A stretch of 21,065 nucleotides of DNA from DASQFU01 sp035632955 (GCA_035632955.1 DASQFU010000218.1:1-21065), one strand, 5' to 3'; positions 7,689-16,049 are shown, counted from the stretch's first letter. The notes: generated from the sequence alone by a model not told the origin. A program made the numbers and translations.

Positions 7689-7994
7689 CTAGAAGACCGA
7701 CTCTCGTGCGTCGCTGCCGTGACTGTGCACGCTCGGGTTTGCCAGCTCCTTCTCGTACTCGACCATGACCTTATCGGTCAGATAGCGACGCGTCGCGTCG
7801 TTGATCGGGTGTGCGAGATCCTGATGCTGACCGTCGGCCCGTTTGCGGCTCGGCATCGCGACGAAGAGACCCGAGTTTCCGCGGATGATCTTCAAGCCCC
7901 GCACCACGAACGAGTCGTTGAGGGTGATGCTGACGAACGCTTTTAGCTTCTCGTCGTTACGCAGGGAAACACGAACCTCCGTAATCTCGATCAT
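7689..7994 (-). CDS. spoVG: SpoVG family nucleic-acid-binding regulator
   Basis: This is a 101-residue SpoVG-type protein. Members in Bacillus, Staphylococcus and Borrelia bind DNA or RNA and regulate gene expression. The diagnostic pattern is ITEVRVSLRNDEKLKAFVSITLNDSFVVRGLKIIRGNSGLFVAMPSRKR, then DLAHPINDATRRYLTDKVMVEYEKEL. The C-terminal 15 residues (SVHSHGSDARESVF) are a variable tail. The ATG at 7994 follows GAGGG at about 9 bases. The gene stands 105 bases from ispE, with a hairpin behind it, so it may be transcribed with ispE or on its own. In a presumed non-sporulating bacterium the name reflects homology, not sporulation. Confidence 0.93.
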   Translation of the reverse strand: MIEITEVRVSLRNDEKLKAFVSITLNDSFVVRGLKIIRGNSGLFVAMPSRKRADGQHQDLAHPINDATRRYLTDKVMVEYEKELANPSVHSHGSDARESVF

Positions 7995-8041
7995 GCGAGA
8001 TATCCCTCGCGAGCCGTCCCGATGTTTCCGTTGGCTCGGTG

Positions 8042-8060
8042 ATCACTCGTGCGAAGTGAT
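8042..8060. repeat. Inverted repeat in the ispE-spoVG spacer
   Basis: ATCACT and AGTGAT flank a 7-base centre (cgtgcga) about 50 bases before the spoVG start. The size suits an operator half-site pair for a dimeric regulator, or a weak RNA hairpin. No promoter could be recognised beside it. The rest of the 105-base spacer (7995-8099) shows nothing else clear. Confidence 0.3.
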
Positions 8061-8099
8061 GTGGGATTGTCTTGAGCTGCACGCCTCCTTGCTCCCTGC

Positions 8100-9050
8100 T
8101 CAAGTATGCGGCGACGTCGCGAGACGCACTCCGGCCCGGGCGGAGCGAACGAGGTAGAGCCTTTCACTCCCGGAGAAGCGACGAACGACGGTGCTCGATG
8201 GGGTCCCGGGCGGCAGAATTCCGAATACCGCGGATCCGCTCCCGGTCAGGCGCGGCTCACGCGCTCCCGCGTGCACCAATCGCTCGCACAGCGAGAGAAA
8301 ATCCGACCGCCGGTCCCCCAACACCTCCTCGAAGGTGTTGCCTAAGCGGAGGGCCAACTCGGGCGTTAGTCCCTCGCGCTCAAGGTGTTGGCCGAATCTT
8401 AAGTGGGACCTCCACCCTGTCAAGCCATATTTCCTTCGGTCTAACTGATCGTAGGCAGCGCGCGTCGAGATTCCCCAAGATGGCGCGGCAATCAGCGCTC
8501 GGAAGGGCCGGCGCAACCGGAGTCTCGTTAGCCGCTCACCGCGGCCGCGCCCGAGCGCCGTCCCACCCAGCGCCGCGAACGGAACGTCGGAACCGATTTC
8601 CTCGGCGAGCGCCAAGCGGTCCGTCTGGGAAAGGCGACGACCGTGCACGCGCGCCATTCCGAGCAGCGCCGCAGCGGCGTCGGCGCTGCCGCCGCCGAGT
8701 CCCGAGCGCACTGGAATCCGCTTGATCAACGTGAACTGGGCGCCGCCCTGGAGACCGAGCCGCTGCTGCACGAGTCGCGCGGCGCGCAGCACGAGATTGC
8801 CGCGACTCGCGGGCACGGCTCGAACCCGACGCGGCCGGCCCCGACGCACCGCGGCGTCTTCGTACCTCACGGCCAGCGACAGCCCGCGCCGGCGGCGACG
8901 CACGACCAAGGTGTCGGCAAGCGTGATCGACTGAAAGACGGTCAGCAGCTCGTGGTAGCCGTCCGTCCGCCGCGGCCCGACCGCGAGGCCCAGGTTCAGC
9001 TTGGCCCGCGCTTCGATCCGCAGGACTCGGGAAGCGCCGCGCCCGGCCAT
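8100..9050 (-). CDS. ispE: 4-diphosphocytidyl-2-C-methyl-D-erythritol kinase
   Basis: This 316-residue GHMP-family kinase catalyses the ATP-dependent step of the non-mevalonate isoprenoid pathway. Motifs are ARAKLNLGLAVGPRRTDGYHEL (residues 14-35, with substrate-site Lys17), the ATP loop PVRSGLGGGSADAAAAL (113-129), the GSDVPF motif with catalytic Asp155, and the C-terminal RLTGSGSAVFG. An Arg-rich stretch at 51-55 and 69-76 sits in a surface region. The ATG at 9050 follows the preceding stop by one base, indicating coupling to the UbiA-family gene. An isoprenoid-supply gene after a polyprenyl-phosphate-using enzyme makes biological sense. Confidence 0.95.
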   Translation of the reverse strand: MAGRGASRVLRIEARAKLNLGLAVGPRRTDGYHELLTVFQSITLADTLVVRRRRRGLSLAVRYEDAAVRRGRPRRVRAVPASRGNLVLRAARLVQQRLGLQGGAQFTLIKRIPVRSGLGGGSADAAAALLGMARVHGRRLSQTDRLALAEEIGSDVPFAALGGTALGRGRGERLTRLRLRRPFRALIAAPSWGISTRAAYDQLDRRKYGLTGWRSHLRFGQHLEREGLTPELALRLGNTFEEVLGDRRSDFLSLCERLVHAGAREPRLTGSGSAVFGILPPGTPSSTVVRRFSGSERLYLVRSARAGVRLATSPHT

Positions 9051-9051
9051 C

Positions 9052-9942
9052 TCAAGCGCGGTAGAGGATCAGGACCACGACCGCGACATAGAGGAGCACG
9101 CACAACGCCAGCGGCCGATCGGTGAGGAGCACGTGCGCCGGGTCTTCGGTGTGCTCGGTGGCCCGCACCAGGAACAGGTAGCGGAAGATCCCGTAGGCGA
9201 CGAACGGCACGGTATAGAGGAGCTTCTCGGAGCCGAACTTGGCCACCGTTCCCGGCCAGATCGTGTAGAGCGCGTAGCTCATGAGGCTCGAGGCGGCCGA
9301 GACCAGGAGCAGCCCCTCGAGCAGCTCGGGCGTATATCGGTCGAGCACCGCGCGTTGGAGAGACGCCTGCGCGACCCCGGCGTTCGCGATCTCTCGGCGG
9401 CGCTTGGCGAGCGCCAGGAACAGCGCGCCGAAGAACGTGCACACGAGGAGCCAGGGGGAGATCTCGGTCTCGGGGGCGACCGGACGCAACAGCTCGACTC
9501 CGGCGATCGCGCGCAACACGAACCCGGTCGCGATCACGAACACGTCCAGCAGCACCTGATGCTTGAGCCAGAGCGTGTAGGCCAGCGTGCTGGCCAGGTA
9601 GATGGAGGCGACGACGACGAAGCCCGTCCCGAGCCAGATCGAGAGCAGTGCAACGATCGCGAGTAACGGAACGATCGCCGCCGCAGCGACCCAGACCGGC
9701 AGGCGTCCCGAGGCCAGCGGCCGGCGTTGCTTGCGCGGGTGCAGGCGGTCGGCCTCGAGGTCCTTCAGATCGTTCAGCAGGTAGACGGTGCCGGCCAGCA
9801 GAGAGAACGCGACGAATCCGCACAACGCACGCGTCACGAGCTCGGGCTCGTCCAGGTGCTGGGAGAACAGGACGCCCGCGAACACGAGCAGGTTCTTGGT
9901 CCACTGTTCGGGGCGCAGCTCCCGCAGGAGCGCGAGGATCAT
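9052..9942 (-). CDS. UbiA-family prenyltransferase, decaprenyl-phosphate phosphoribosyltransferase-like
   Basis: This is a 296-residue integral membrane protein with about eight hydrophobic helices. The first Asp-rich motif NDLKDLEADRLHPRKQRRP (residues 57-75) closely resembles that of decaprenyl-phosphate phosphoribosyltransferases (Rv3806c type), which move phosphoribose from PRPP to a lipid phosphate, unlike UbiA or MenA aromatic prenyltransferases. The start LRELRPEQWTKNLLVFAGVLFS is also typical of this subgroup. A second polar region is KHQVLLDVFVIATGFVLRAIAG. The ATG at 9942 overlaps the gmhA stop as ATGA; the longer frame to 10092 runs through gmhA and was rejected. Context suggests synthesis of a lipid-linked pentose or other envelope sugar, with prs in the same window as PRPP source. 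The exact lipid acceptor is unknown. Confidence 0.85.
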   Translation of the reverse strand: MILALLRELRPEQWTKNLLVFAGVLFSQHLDEPELVTRALCGFVAFSLLAGTVYLLNDLKDLEADRLHPRKQRRPLASGRLPVWVAAAAIVPLLAIVALLSIWLGTGFVVVASIYLASTLAYTLWLKHQVLLDVFVIATGFVLRAIAGVELLRPVAPETEISPWLLVCTFFGALFLALAKRRREIANAGVAQASLQRAVLDRYTPELLEGLLLVSAASSLMSYALYTIWPGTVAKFGSEKLLYTVPFVAYGIFRYLFLVRATEHTEDPAHVLLTDRPLALCVLLYVAVVVLILYRA

Positions 9943-10667
9943 CTCCGGCCCCGGGGCGGTCGCGAGGCCGCGGCCGGGCGCGGCCGGAACAGCGCGCGCT
10001 CGGTCAGCTCGCATACCGTGTGTCCCATGACGATGTGCCCTTCCTGGATTCTCGGCGTCGACGTGCTCGGCGTGATCAGCGCGTGATCGCACAGTGACGC
10101 GAAGCGCCGGCCGCCCTGGCCGGTCATGCCGATCACGGTCATGCCCAGCAGGTGAGCGGCTTCGATGGCCCGGAGCACGTTGCGGGAGGTCCCGCTGGTG
10201 CTGATCGCAACCAGCACGTCACCCGGCTGGCCGAGTCCTTCGAGCTGGCGCGCGAACACTTCGTCGAAGCCGAAATCGTTGCCGATCGCCGTCAGCGACG
10301 AGGAGTTGGTCGTGAGCGCGATCGCGGCGAGCGACGGGCGGTCGATGAAGAAGCGTCCCGCCAGCTCGGTCGCCAGGTGCTGGGCGTCGGCGGCGCTGCC
10401 GCCGTTGCCGCAGAAGTAGACGGTCCCGCCACCGGCGAGGCAGGCGACCATCGCTTCCGCCGCCGCGGCGACGGCCCGTCCCGATCCGCGCTCGAGGCGC
10501 CCGACGCTGATGCGCGCGTCGCGGAGCGAGCTGCGCGCCTGGCGCTCGAGCGGACCGGCGCCGCGAGTTGCGGCGCGAACCGCGAGCGAGCGTACGCCGC
10601 TCGGCCGCGCCGCCCGAATGCGCGCGCCGGCCCGGGACGAGGCACTGGTCCGTCTCGATCGTTTCAT
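9939..10667 (-). CDS. gmhA: SIS-domain phosphoheptose isomerase-like protein (GmhA family)
   Basis: This is a 242-residue SIS-fold isomerase. GmhA converts sedoheptulose 7-phosphate to D-glycero-manno-heptose 7-phosphate. Signature parts are YFCGNGGSAADAQHLATELAGRF (residues 84-106, zinc ligands His97 and Glu101), GNDFGFDEVFARQLEGLG, the phosphate loop ISTSGTSRNV (155-164), and RIQEGHIVMGH (Gln208, His211/His216). The family is about 190 residues; here an Arg/Ser/Ala-rich extension of about 45 residues precedes the fold. No ATG, GTG or TTG lies between residue 1 and Met73, and the ATG at 10667 overlaps the rmlD stop as ATGA, so the extension seems genuinely translated. The C-terminal tail is also Arg-rich. 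No other heptose genes (hldE, gmhB) are in view, so another sugar phosphate is possible. Confidence 0.87.
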   Translation of the reverse strand: MKRSRRTSASSRAGARIRAARPSGVRSLAVRAATRGAGPLERQARSSLRDARISVGRLERGSGRAVAAAAEAMVACLAGGGTVYFCGNGGSAADAQHLATELAGRFFIDRPSLAAIALTTNSSSLTAIGNDFGFDEVFARQLEGLGQPGDVLVAISTSGTSRNVLRAIEAAHLLGMTVIGMTGQGGRRFASLCDHALITPSTSTPRIQEGHIVMGHTVCELTERALFRPRPAAASRPPRGRR

Positions 10668-11539
10668 CGTCCCTCGCTTCCGGAAGAGCCGGCATGACTC
10701 GGCGCCGGCTTGAGGTAGCGGTCCACCGCATCCTGCCAGTGAGGCATGCGCGTGCCCGTGACGTGCTCGAACAGCAGATTGCTCAACACGGAGTAGCTGG
10801 GCCGCTGCGCCGGCCGCGCGAGCGAGGCGCTGTCGACCCGGCCGACGGCGGTCGCCAGCCCCGCCCGGCCGACGGCGTAAGTCGCCAGCTCGTGCCACGT
10901 GCATTCGCCCGAGTTCGTGCAGTGGTAGGTGCCGTACTGGCCCGTCTCCGCGAGACGGATCAACGCCTGCGACAGATCCCGGGTCGAGGTCGGCGCCCCG
11001 CGCTGGTCGTCCACCACTTGCAGCGGCTCACCCGCCCGCGCCTTGCGCAGGATCGTGTCGATGAAGTTCCGGCCGCCGCGACCGTAGAGCCAGGCCGTCC
11101 GCACGATCAGATGTCGCGCATGAACCTCGCGCACGGCCCGCTCGCCCGCGAGCTTGCTCGCCCCGTACACCGACAGCGGGCCGGTCATGTCGTACTCGCG
11201 GTAGGGACGCGTCGCGCGACCGTCGAACACGTAATCGGAGGAGATCACGAGCACGGCGGCGCCGACCTCGGCCGCCACGAGCGCCGCATTGCGGGCCCCG
11301 AGCCCGTTGACGAGATACGCCTGGTCGGCATGGAGCTCGCAATCGTCGACGCGCGTATAGGCGGCGAGGTGGAAGATCCAGTCCGGTCGCAGCGCCTGCG
11401 CGGGGTGCCGCAGCGACTCGAGCCGCGTGACGTCGCCGTCCGCGCGCGTCAGTGCGAGCACATGATGTCCGGCCGTCTCGAGCGCGCGCATCAGCGATTG
11501 GCCGAGCATCCCGCCCGCACCTGTCACCAGCACCTTCAT
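10664..11539 (-). CDS. rmlD: dTDP-4-dehydrorhamnose reductase
   Basis: This 291-residue short-chain reductase would carry out the last step to dTDP-L-rhamnose. It has the Rossmann motif VTGAGGMLGQ (residues 5-14), DVTR (36-39), HLAAYTRVDDCE (57-68), ISSDYVFDG (99-107) and the catalytic YGASK (Tyr125, Lys129). These are followed by the RmlD-typical RTAWLYGRGGRNFIDTIL and the C-terminal RPSYSVLSN. The ATG at 11539 overlaps the rmlA stop (ATGA), with GGAG five bases upstream. rmlB and rmlC are not in the window, so the pathway is incomplete here and must be completed elsewhere if it is rhamnose. Confidence 0.93.
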   Translation of the reverse strand: MKVLVTGAGGMLGQSLMRALETAGHHVLALTRADGDVTRLESLRHPAQALRPDWIFHLAAYTRVDDCELHADQAYLVNGLGARNAALVAAEVGAAVLVISSDYVFDGRATRPYREYDMTGPLSVYGASKLAGERAVREVHARHLIVRTAWLYGRGGRNFIDTILRKARAGEPLQVVDDQRGAPTSTRDLSQALIRLAETGQYGTYHCTNSGECTWHELATYAVGRAGLATAVGRVDSASLARPAQRPSYSVLSNLLFEHVTGTRMPHWQDAVDRYLKPAPSHAGSSGSEGR

Positions 11540-12660
11540 GCCAGCTCCAGCCGGCTCGAATCGCCGAGCATCAGGCGATGCGCGCGGGGGCGTTGGCCGC
11601 TCGACTGCACGACCACCTCCCTGCCGATCAGGCTCGACTCGATCCGGAACGGCACGTTCTCGATCCGGCTGCGCTCGAGCACGATCGAATGCTCGATCTC
11701 GGCGTGATCGATGGTGACGCCATCGCCAATCGACGTGAACGGCCCGACGTACGAGTCGGTGATCCGCACCCCGGCACCGATCACCAGCGGGCCGCGTAGC
11801 CGCGAGCGCTCGATCACGGAATCAGGCCCGAGACGCACCGCGCCCTCCAGCGTCGTCGCGGCATCGACGCGGCCCAGCAGCTCGGTCTGAAGGTCGGCGA
11901 GGACGATGCGATTTGCTTCCAGCAGATCCTCGACCTTGCCGGTGTCCTTCCACCAACCGGAGATCACGTGCGAACGCACGCGCTTGCCGGTGTCGATCAG
12001 GTGCTGGATCGCATCGGTGATCTCGAGCTCGCCCCGCTTGCTCGGGCGGATTGCGTTCACCGCCTCGAAGATGGTCGGCCCGAACAGATACACGCCGACC
12101 AGGGCGAGATCGCTCTTCGGCTGCCGCGGCTTCTCCTCGAGCCGGACGACGCGGTCACCATCGAGCTCGGCGACGCCGAACTCGGACGGCGTCTTCACGT
12201 GCGCGAGCAGGATCTGAGCCTCGGGCTTCTCGATTTCGAACTCGCGCACGAACGGAACGATGCCGTCCTTGATCAGGTTGTCGCCGAGATACATGACGAA
12301 CGGCTCGTCGCCGATGTAGCTGTGCGAGATCTTGACCGCGTGGGCGAGGCCGAGCGGCGCTTCCTGCTCGATGTAGCGGACCTCGAGCCCGAATGCGGAG
12401 CCGTCGCCGACTGCGGCGCGAATCTCCGCCTGACTGTTGACCATCACCGTCGTGTGCTGCCCGGTGCGGTGGTCGGGCTTCAGCATCTCGCGCGGATCGC
12501 TGACGACGATCCCGACCTCGGTGATGCCCGCGGCGCGCAGCGACTCCAGCCCGAAGAACAGCACCGGCTTGTTCGCGACCGGCACGAGCTGCTTGGCGCT
12601 CGTGTGCGTGATCGGACGCAGCCGGGTGCCGCGGCCGCCGGCCAGGACGAGCGCCTTCAC
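11536..12660 (-). CDS. rmlA: Glucose-1-phosphate thymidylyltransferase, long form with left-handed beta-helix
   Basis: This is a 374-residue sugar nucleotidyltransferase. The nucleotide loop LAGGRGTRLRPIT (residues 6-18), KQLVPV (23-28), the metal Asp in YLGDNL (Asp127), LEEKPRQPKSDLALVGVY (174-191) and GWWKDTGKVEDLLEAN (235-250) mark an RmlA-type catalytic domain. Residues 265-360 are hexapeptide-like (VRLGPDSVIERSRLRGPLVIGAGV, then IGDGVTIDHAEIEHSIV), giving the long RmlA class rather than the short 290-residue enterobacterial one. The start is GTG at 12660 with GGGAG six bases upstream. Pairing with rmlD supports dTDP-sugar synthesis. A UTP-using or other sugar-1-phosphate specificity cannot be excluded from sequence alone. 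Confidence 0.9.
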   Translation of the reverse strand: MKALVLAGGRGTRLRPITHTSAKQLVPVANKPVLFFGLESLRAAGITEVGIVVSDPREMLKPDHRTGQHTTVMVNSQAEIRAAVGDGSAFGLEVRYIEQEAPLGLAHAVKISHSYIGDEPFVMYLGDNLIKDGIVPFVREFEIEKPEAQILLAHVKTPSEFGVAELDGDRVVRLEEKPRQPKSDLALVGVYLFGPTIFEAVNAIRPSKRGELEITDAIQHLIDTGKRVRSHVISGWWKDTGKVEDLLEANRIVLADLQTELLGRVDAATTLEGAVRLGPDSVIERSRLRGPLVIGAGVRITDSYVGPFTSIGDGVTIDHAEIEHSIVLERSRIENVPFRIESSLIGREVVVQSSGQRPRAHRLMLGDSSRLELA

Positions 12661-12671
12661 CCGCCGCTCCC

Positions 12672-12698
12672 GGTGCTCGCGGTGCTCGCGGTGCTCGC
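12672..12698. repeat. Three 9-bp tandem repeats before rmlA
   Basis: GGTGCTCGC is repeated three times head to tail in the 73-base spacer between the alaS stop and the rmlA start. On the minus strand this reads GCGAGCACC three times, directly before the GGGAG ribosome-binding site. It may be chance slippage or a small leader element. Nothing else clear is seen in the spacer. Confidence 0.85.
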
Positions 12699-12733
12699 GA
12701 CGCCGATTCGGTTTGCGCGCGGCCGCACGCAGC

Positions 12734-15460
12734 TCATCCGCCGAGCGCCTCGGTCAGCAACCGCCGCGCCTCCGCCAGCGCCGCTTCGAGCTTGGCCGGG
12801 TCCTTGGCGCCGGCCAGAGCCAGATGCGGCTTGCCGCCGCCCGAGCCGCCGGTGACTTGCGCGACGCTCCGGACCAGCTCGTCGGCGCGCAGCTTCTTCT
12901 CGGCCACGAGATCGTCGGTCACCGCCGCCACGAACGTGAGCTTGCCACCGCCGCGCACCGCCAGCACCGCCGCGCCTCGCCGCAACGCGCCGCGCAACCG
13001 ATCCGCAGCGTCGCGGACAGCATTGGCATCCGCCTCCGCTTCGAGCTCGGCGACGACCCAGCGTCCCCCCGCACCTTCGGTCGCGCGCTCGGCGACCCGC
13101 GCCATCTCCGCCTCGAGCCCGCCGCGCCGCGCTTCCGTCTGCGCCTTGCGCAACCGCTCCAGCTCGCCTTTCAGCTTCTCGACCTGATCCGGCACCGCCT
13201 CCGGACGCACCTGGAACAGCCCGGCGGCGCGCTCGAGCGTCGCCGCGCGGCTCTTCAGATAGCTCAGGGCTTCGTGGCCGCACACCGCCTCGATCCGGCG
13301 CACGCCACTCGCGATCGCCGCGTCCGAGACCAGCACGAACGCGCCGATGTCGCCGGTCCGACGCACATGCGTGCCGCCGCACAGCTCGCGGCTGACTGGA
13401 ATCTTCGCGTCCTCGACTCCCGGCACCGTCACCACTCTGACCTCGGCGCCGTACTTCTCTCCGAACAGCGCCATCGCGCCCGACGCGCGCGCTTCCTCGA
13501 GCGGCAGGATCTCCCAGCGCACGTCGCGATTTCGCAGCACCCACTCGTTCACCAGGCTCTCGATGCGTTCGAGCTGCTCTTGGCTCGGAGCCTCGAAGTG
13601 GGCGTAGTCGAAGCGCAGCCGATCGGGCGCGACCAGAGACCCGGCCTGCCGCACGTGCGTGCCGAGCGTGTGGCGCAGCGCCGCGTGCATCAGATGCGTT
13701 GCCGTGTGATGGCGCATGGTCGGAAACCGGTGGCCCGGCAGCACGGTGGCATCGAGCGCGCCTCGCGCTCCAGCCGAAACCAGGGAGTCGCGGTCGCCGT
13801 GCGCGAGTCGCACGCGATGGACGATGCTCTCGCCTTCTTTGAAGACGTGCGTCAGCTCGGCACGGACGCCGATCGCCTCGATCGCGCCGCGATCCGCCAC
13901 CTGCCCGCCGGATTCCGCGTAGCACGGCGTCCGATCCAGCACCAGCTCCAGCTCCGCTCCGGCTTCACGCCAGCGGCGGAGCGTGATCCCATCCGCGTGC
14001 AGCGTCTGATAGCCGAGGAACTCCGAATCGCGACCCGACGTCACCTGGTTCCAGGGAGCGCGCACGGCATTGTCGCCGCTGCGCTCGAACTTGCTCGCTG
14101 CGCGCGCGCGCTGGCGCTGCGCTTCCATCGCCTGCTCGAAGCCCGGAAGATCGACGTCGATGCCACGCTCGGCGGCGATCTCCTGCGTCAGCTCGACCGG
14201 AAACCCGTAGGTGTCGTGGAGCGCGAAGGCGTCCTCGCCCGAGATCGCACGCGTCCCTCCCTGGGTGAGCTGGGTCAGGCGCGCGAGTCCCGACTCGAAC
14301 GTTTGAACGAAGCTCTCTTCTTCGCGCGCCAACACTTTCACGATCTCCGCACGCTGTCTCGGCAGCTCGCGGTAGTGATCGCCGTAGTGTTCGATCACGC
14401 GGGACGCCAGATCGGCCAGGAACGGGCGCGTTAGCGCCAGACTCCGCTGCGAACGCCCGCGCGTCACCGCGCGGCGGAGCAAGCGGCGCAGCACGTAGCC
14501 GGCTCCTTCGTTGCCGGGCAGCGCTCCTTCCGCGATCGCGAACGTCAGGCCACGCACGTGGTCGGCGATGATCCGCGCATCGCGCAACGCCTCGGCGCGG
14601 CGCTCGGCCGGCGCGTGCGCCGGTTCGAGGACGGCGGAAACCAGTGGCTCGAAGACATCGGTGTCGAAGATGATCGTCTTCGCCTGCTGGATCATCGCCA
14701 GGCGCTCGAGTCCCATCCCGGTGTCGATGCCTGGGCGCGGCAACGGCGCAAGCGTTCCGTCGGCCTGCGCGTCGAACTGCGGAAACACCAGGTTCCAGAA
14801 CTCCATGTAGCGATCGCCGGCGTCGCCGGGCCGGTCGCCCCACAAGGCGTTCTTGGGCAGATAGTCGGGGCGCCGCTCGCCGAGATCGAAGTACATCTCG
14901 CTGCACGGGCCGCATGCACCCTGGCTGCCCGCCGGACCCCAGAAGTTGTCCGCCCTGCCGAGCGCGACGATGTGGTCCGCCGGCAGGCCCACCTTCTTCC
15001 ACAACTCGGCGGCTTCGTCGTCGCGCGGCAGCGCGCCTTCGCCGGCGAACACGGACGCGTAGAGACGCTCTTTCGGCAACCCGAGCACCTGGGTAACGAA
15101 CTCCCAGGCGAACGCGATCGCCTCCTCCTTGAAATAGGCGCCGCGTTCGTTGGGGCCGAACGAGAAGTTGCCGAGCATCTCGAAGAACGTGTCGTGCCGC
15201 GGCGTCAGTCCGACGTTTTCGAGGTCTTTGAGCCGCAGGCACTTCTGAATCGAGACCGCGCGCGTATAGGGCACGTCGTCCGTCGCCGTATAGTACGGCT
15301 TGAACTGCACCATGCCGGCAGTCGTAAACAGCAGCGTTGGGTCGTTCGGCACCAGCGGTGCCGACGGCACGGCGACATGGCCGCGGGCGACGAAGAAATC
15401 GAGGAACGCGCGGCGCAGCTCGGCCGCGGTCCTCGGAATGGCGGAGGTATCGGAGGTCAT
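12734..15460 (-). CDS. alaS: Alanine--tRNA ligase
   Basis: This 908-residue cytosolic enzyme charges tRNA-Ala. The catalytic domain begins ELRRAFLDFFVARGHVAVPS, with class II motif 1 around LLFTTAGMVQFKPYY and FFEMLGNFSFG. The tRNA-recognition part follows (EGAGYVLRRLLRRAVTRGR). The editing domain has the zinc ligands HHTATH (His585, His589) and CGGTH (Cys694, His698). The C-Ala domain ends with the Gly-rich GGSGGGKPHLALAGA and the final helix KLEAALAEARRLL. The length is full for the family. The ATG at 15460 gives the normal start. No Shine-Dalgarno is visible (the upstream bases read CGTCCTCCT), which is odd. A 34-residue upstream extension lacks similarity and was rejected. Confidence 0.97.
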   Translation of the reverse strand: MTSDTSAIPRTAAELRRAFLDFFVARGHVAVPSAPLVPNDPTLLFTTAGMVQFKPYYTATDDVPYTRAVSIQKCLRLKDLENVGLTPRHDTFFEMLGNFSFGPNERGAYFKEEAIAFAWEFVTQVLGLPKERLYASVFAGEGALPRDDEAAELWKKVGLPADHIVALGRADNFWGPAGSQGACGPCSEMYFDLGERRPDYLPKNALWGDRPGDAGDRYMEFWNLVFPQFDAQADGTLAPLPRPGIDTGMGLERLAMIQQAKTIIFDTDVFEPLVSAVLEPAHAPAERRAEALRDARIIADHVRGLTFAIAEGALPGNEGAGYVLRRLLRRAVTRGRSQRSLALTRPFLADLASRVIEHYGDHYRELPRQRAEIVKVLAREEESFVQTFESGLARLTQLTQGGTRAISGEDAFALHDTYGFPVELTQEIAAERGIDVDLPGFEQAMEAQRQRARAASKFERSGDNAVRAPWNQVTSGRDSEFLGYQTLHADGITLRRWREAGAELELVLDRTPCYAESGGQVADRGAIEAIGVRAELTHVFKEGESIVHRVRLAHGDRDSLVSAGARGALDATVLPGHRFPTMRHHTATHLMHAALRHTLGTHVRQAGSLVAPDRLRFDYAHFEAPSQEQLERIESLVNEWVLRNRDVRWEILPLEEARASGAMALFGEKYGAEVRVVTVPGVEDAKIPVSRELCGGTHVRRTGDIGAFVLVSDAAIASGVRRIEAVCGHEALSYLKSRAATLERAAGLFQVRPEAVPDQVEKLKGELERLRKAQTEARRGGLEAEMARVAERATEGAGGRWVVAELEAEADANAVRDAADRLRGALRRGAAVLAVRGGGKLTFVAAVTDDLVAEKKLRADELVRSVAQVTGGSGGGKPHLALAGAKDPAKLEAALAEARRLLTEALGG

Positions 15461-15509
15461 AGGAGGACGAACGATAGCGGGACTGGGCTCGCGATGCAGG
15501 TGCGAAATT

Positions 15510-16049
15510 TCACTGCGCCGAATCCTCGGGGTCGGGAGCCAGCGCCGCTTCGATCGTGTCACCGTCGAATCCGCGCCGCGCGAGTAGCGCGTAGAGCCGT
15601 TGCCGGCGCATACGCGGCGCGAGTTTCGCGTAGCGCCGTGCCGCCTGGGCGACCACTTTGCGCGCCGCCGTCACTTCGTCCGCCGCGCCCTGCACCGCCT
15701 CGAGCCGCAGCCTCGCCTGAGCGACATCCTCCGCGCACACGCCGCGCCGCCGGAGGTCCTGTTCCAGCCGCCGCCAGCCCGCGGGTCTCCTTCCCCACCT
15801 TCCGGAAAGGTACGCGCGCGCGTACTCGACGTCGTCGACGAGTCCGACTCCGGCGAGCCGGTCGAGCACGTCCCCGACGATCGGCGCCGCGAACCCCTTC
15901 TCCGCCAAACGACGCTCCAGGTCCGATCGGGTCCGGCGCGTGCGTTCGAGCAGCCGGAGCGCCGCCTCGCGGCAGGCTTCCACGTCGTGCGACCGCTCTT
16001 CCGAGACGGTGCCGGTGCGCCGCCCGCGCGCGGACCGTAGCGCCGGCAT
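15510..16049 (-). CDS. recX: Regulatory protein RecX
   Basis: This 179-residue three-helix-repeat protein binds RecA filaments and restrains their growth and activity. Typical RecX segments are REAALRLLERTRRTRSDLERRLAEKGF (about residues 27-53), DRLAGVGLVDDVEYARAYLSGR (63-84), GWRRLEQDLRRRGV (91-104) and the C-terminal RQRLYALLARRGFDGDTIEAAL (149-170). The ATG at 16049 overlaps the preceding stop by one base (TGATG). It lies in the recA-recX-alaS order, but is separated from recA by two unrelated genes. Confidence 0.92.
   Translation of the reverse strand: MPALRSARGRRTGTVSEERSHDVEACREAALRLLERTRRTRSDLERRLAEKGFAAPIVGDVLDRLAGVGLVDDVEYARAYLSGRWGRRPAGWRRLEQDLRRRGVCAEDVAQARLRLEAVQGAADEVTAARKVVAQAARRYAKLAPRMRRQRLYALLARRGFDGDTIEAALAPDPEDSAQ

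Noticed and set aside
12657..13925. Minus-strand 422-codon frame within alaS
   Set aside because: It overlaps the alaS 3' half in another frame and translates to Arg/Gly-rich low-complexity sequence, whereas the alaS frame has editing and C-Ala motifs.
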